From Ottowia oryzae (GTDB taxonomy: Bacteria; Pseudomonadota; Gammaproteobacteria; Burkholderiales; Burkholderiaceae_C): a stretch of 64,000 nucleotides of DNA. The stretch is taken from NCBI RefSeq assembly GCF_003008535.1, contig NZ_CP027666.1, positions 1,472,001 to 1,536,000 on the forward strand, read 5' to 3'. Shown one piece after another: positions 62,146 to 64,000 of the stretch; the stretch's first letter is position 1, and each line of letters begins with the position of its first letter. The translations under genes and the position numbers were made by a program. Below the pieces are notes generated by a model that ran no database searches, had not been told where the DNA came from, and was given only the letters and a program-made list of their open reading frames with translations.

Positions 62146-62823
62146 ATGAATCTGATGGACCAATCCCTGGGCCAGTTGGCCCGCCAAATCCCTGGCGCCA
62201 CGCGCGTCTTTGAAGCGCACCGCGTCGATTTCTGTTGTGCCGGCAACCGCACGCTGCGCACAGCGGCCGCCGCCGCAGGCCTGGACGCCGAGGCCGTCGC
62301 CGCCGAACTGCAGGCGCTGCAGGCGCGCGGCGCGCAGGTGGATGAGCCGGACCTGCGCCAGTTCAGCGACGAGGCGCTGGTCGAGCTGGTGCTGAACCGC
62401 TACCACGCGGTGCACCGCGAGCAGCTGCCCGAGCTGATCCGCCTGGCCAGCCGGGTCGAGCAGGTTCACGGCGACCGCGAGGGCTGTCCCCACGGCCTAG
62501 CAGAGCACCTGAACACCATGGCGCAAGAGCTGGAAAGCCACATGCGCAAAGAAGAGATGGTGTTGTTCCCGCTGATCGTGCGGGGCCAGGGCGCCAGGGC
62601 GGGCATGCCCATTGGCGTGATGCGCGCCGAACACGACGAGCACGGCGCGGCGCTGCAGCGCCTGTACGAACTGACGAACGACATCACGCTGCCGCGCGGC
62701 GCGTGCACCACCTGGCATGCGCTGTACGCGGGCCTGAAGGCGTTCCGCGATGACCTGGTCACGCATATCCACATCGAAAACAACATCCTGTTCGAGCGCT
62801 TCGCGCCCGCAGCAGTGCACTGA
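62146..62823 (+). CDS. ric: iron-sulfur cluster repair di-iron protein (RIC/YtfE/NorA)
   Basis: Di-iron hemerythrin-like protein that repairs nitrosatively damaged Fe-S clusters and binds NO; NorA of Cupriavidus is a homologue. Of 225 residues, the N-terminal ScdA domain has the paired Cys in VDFCCAGNRTL. The hemerythrin part has ligands in NRYHAVHREQLPEL, HLNTMAQELESHMRKEEMVLFP, MRAEHDEHGAALQRL and DLVTHIHIENNILFERF. GGAGAAA precedes the ATG. It lies between nirK and the NO reductase. Confidence 0.94.
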   Translation: MNLMDQSLGQLARQIPGATRVFEAHRVDFCCAGNRTLRTAAAAAGLDAEAVAAELQALQARGAQVDEPDLRQFSDEALVELVLNRYHAVHREQLPELIRLASRVEQVHGDREGCPHGLAEHLNTMAQELESHMRKEEMVLFPLIVRGQGARAGMPIGVMRAEHDEHGAALQRLYELTNDITLPRGACTTWHALYAGLKAFRDDLVTHIHIENNILFERFAPAAVH

Positions 62824-62837
62824 AAGACGAGGGCCCC

Positions 62838-64000
62838 ATGGGACCGTACAAGAAATATTGGTACGCGCTGATCGGCGTATGCATCGTGATGTTCTCTTTG
62901 CTCGGCTACTTCGGTGCCGAGGTCTACCGCTCGGCGCCGCCGGTGCCCAGCAAGGTGACGACGGTCGATGGCCGCACCCTCTTCACGGGCGAGCAGATCC
63001 TCGACGGCCAGACCGCGTGGCAATCGGTGGGGGGCATGCAGCTGGGCTCCATCTGGGGGCACGGCGCTTACCAGGCGCCAGACTGGACGGCCGACTGGCT
63101 GCACCGTGAGCTGTCCGCCTGGCTGGACCTGGGCGCCCAGGCGGTTCACGGCAAGCCCTACGCCCAGCTCGACGTTGGCGCGCAGGCCGCGCTGCGCGCG
63201 CAGCTGAAGGCCGAATACCGCGGTAACGGCCTCCAGGCCGGTGACACCCTGGTGGTCAGCGAGCGGCGCGCGCAGGCCATGGCGCAGACGGCGCAGTACT
63301 ACGACCGGCTTTTCGCCGACGACCCCTCGCTGGTCAAGAGCCGCGAGCATTTCGCGATGAAGGAAAACACGCTGCCCAGCGCCGAGCGGCGCCAGGCGAT
63401 GACGCACTTCTTCTTCTGGACGGCGTGGGCCGCAGGCACCGAGCGGCCCAACAGCCACGTGACGTACACCAACAACTGGCCGCATGAGCCATTGATCGAC
63501 AACGTGCCCAGCGGCGAAAACATCGTCTGGTCCATCGCCAGCGTGGTGATCCTGCTGGCGGGCATCGGCTTTCTGGTGTGGGGCTGGGCCTTCCTGCGCG
63601 ACCACGACGAGCCGCTGCCGGCCGCCCCCGCACGCGATCCGCTGACCAGCTTCGCGCTGACGCCCTCGCAGCGCGGCCTGGGCAAGTACCTGTTCCTGGT
63701 GGTGGCGCTGTTCGTGTTCCAGGTGTTCATCGGCGGCTTTACGGCGCACTACACCGTTGAGCGCAGCTTCTACGGGATCGACCTGTCGCAGTGGTTCCCG
63801 TATTCACTCACGCGCACCTGGCACATCCAGGCCGCGCTGTTCTGGATCGCCACGGGTTTTCTGGCCGTGGGCCTGTTCCTCGCGCCCATCATCAACGGCG
63901 GGCGCGACCCGAAGTTCCAGAAGCTGGGCGTGGATGTGCTGTTCTGGGCGCTGGTCTTCGTTTGCGTTGGCTCTTTCGTCGGCAACTACCTGGCCATCGC
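62838..64000 (+). CDS. norZ: quinol-dependent nitric oxide reductase (qNor), partial
   Basis: Membrane enzyme reducing NO to nitrous oxide with quinol electrons. The first 387 codons are present; the frame runs off the window. It starts with a membrane anchor (YWYALIGVCIVMFSLLGYFGAEVY) and the periplasmic domain typical of qNor (GEQILDGQTAWQSVGGMQLGSIWGHGAYQAPDWTADWLHRE). Further helices follow, including FTAHYTVERSFYGIDLSQWFPY and RTWHIQAALFWIATGF, which carries the first haem-ligand His of the oxidase-like core. Last visible gene of the nirK unit, 14 bases after ric. Confidence 0.93.
   Translation, partial: MGPYKKYWYALIGVCIVMFSLLGYFGAEVYRSAPPVPSKVTTVDGRTLFTGEQILDGQTAWQSVGGMQLGSIWGHGAYQAPDWTADWLHRELSAWLDLGAQAVHGKPYAQLDVGAQAALRAQLKAEYRGNGLQAGDTLVVSERRAQAMAQTAQYYDRLFADDPSLVKSREHFAMKENTLPSAERRQAMTHFFFWTAWAAGTERPNSHVTYTNNWPHEPLIDNVPSGENIVWSIASVVILLAGIGFLVWGWAFLRDHDEPLPAAPARDPLTSFALTPSQRGLGKYLFLVVALFVFQVFIGGFTAHYTVERSFYGIDLSQWFPYSLTRTWHIQAALFWIATGFLAVGLFLAPIINGGRDPKFQKLGVDVLFWALVFVCVGSFVGNYLAI

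Overview
The window reads as chromosomal DNA of a GC-rich betaproteobacterium, most likely family Comamonadaceae. The grounds are the two porins with the Gram-negative (Burkholderiales) porin signature, the gspC-divergent type II secretion locus, the perfect CIRCE element in front of groES, the NorR operator type GGT-N7-ACC, and a short dispersed palindromic repeat (core ATAGCTGCCAGCGCTGG) that I recognise from this family. The family assignment is inference; no 16S gene is present.

Layout. 1-2.5 kb: iron-type ABC transporter ATPase and permease, divergent. 2.6-5.6 kb: sulfur-oxidation genes (class I cytochrome c, FAD sulfide dehydrogenase, soxY, soxZ). 5.9-17.6 kb: a type II secretion locus on the minus strand in the order gspG-H-I-J-K-L-M-N-D-E, with gspC divergent; gspF is not here. 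17.8-21.4 kb: ilvA, a candidate small RNA, an OsmC-like gene and coq7. 21.6-23.8 kb: two tandem porin genes.

24.1-36.3 kb: an accessory block bracketed by two direct copies of a 1,332-bp IS256-family element. It carries a co-directional operon: ferredoxin, flavodoxin-fold reductase, cytosine-deaminase-like amidohydrolase, RidA, creatininase-like hydrolase, NMT1-type ABC importer and FAD-linked oxidase. I cannot match this operon to a named pathway; uptake and breakdown of a nitrogen-containing cyclic compound is my inference. An IS3-family element is cut by the second IS256 copy. 36.5-41.8 kb: a decaying catabolic stretch with a frameshifted SDR, an intact TPP enzyme, an intact aspartate dehydrogenase, and an aldehyde dehydrogenase fused by deletion to the 3' part of an MFS transporter gene.

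42.0-64.0 kb returns to core-like genes: a peptide-type ABC transporter without its binding protein, metNIQ, a 5'-nucleotidase lipoprotein, transaldolase and phosphoglucose isomerase, an L,D-transpeptidase, a pyrimidine-dimer glycosylase homologue, and groES-groEL under CIRCE. The window ends in a nitric oxide/nitrite module: norR divergent from nirK, ric and a quinol nitric oxide reductase that runs off the end. Two NorR-type sites and a sigma-54 promoter lie directly upstream of nirK.

About twenty copies of the short palindromic repeat lie between genes, three of them in the upstream/leader regions of consecutive pseudopilin genes and one between groES and groEL. I found none between about 20.6 and 43.1 kb, the stretch that contains the IS-bracketed and decaying catabolic genes.
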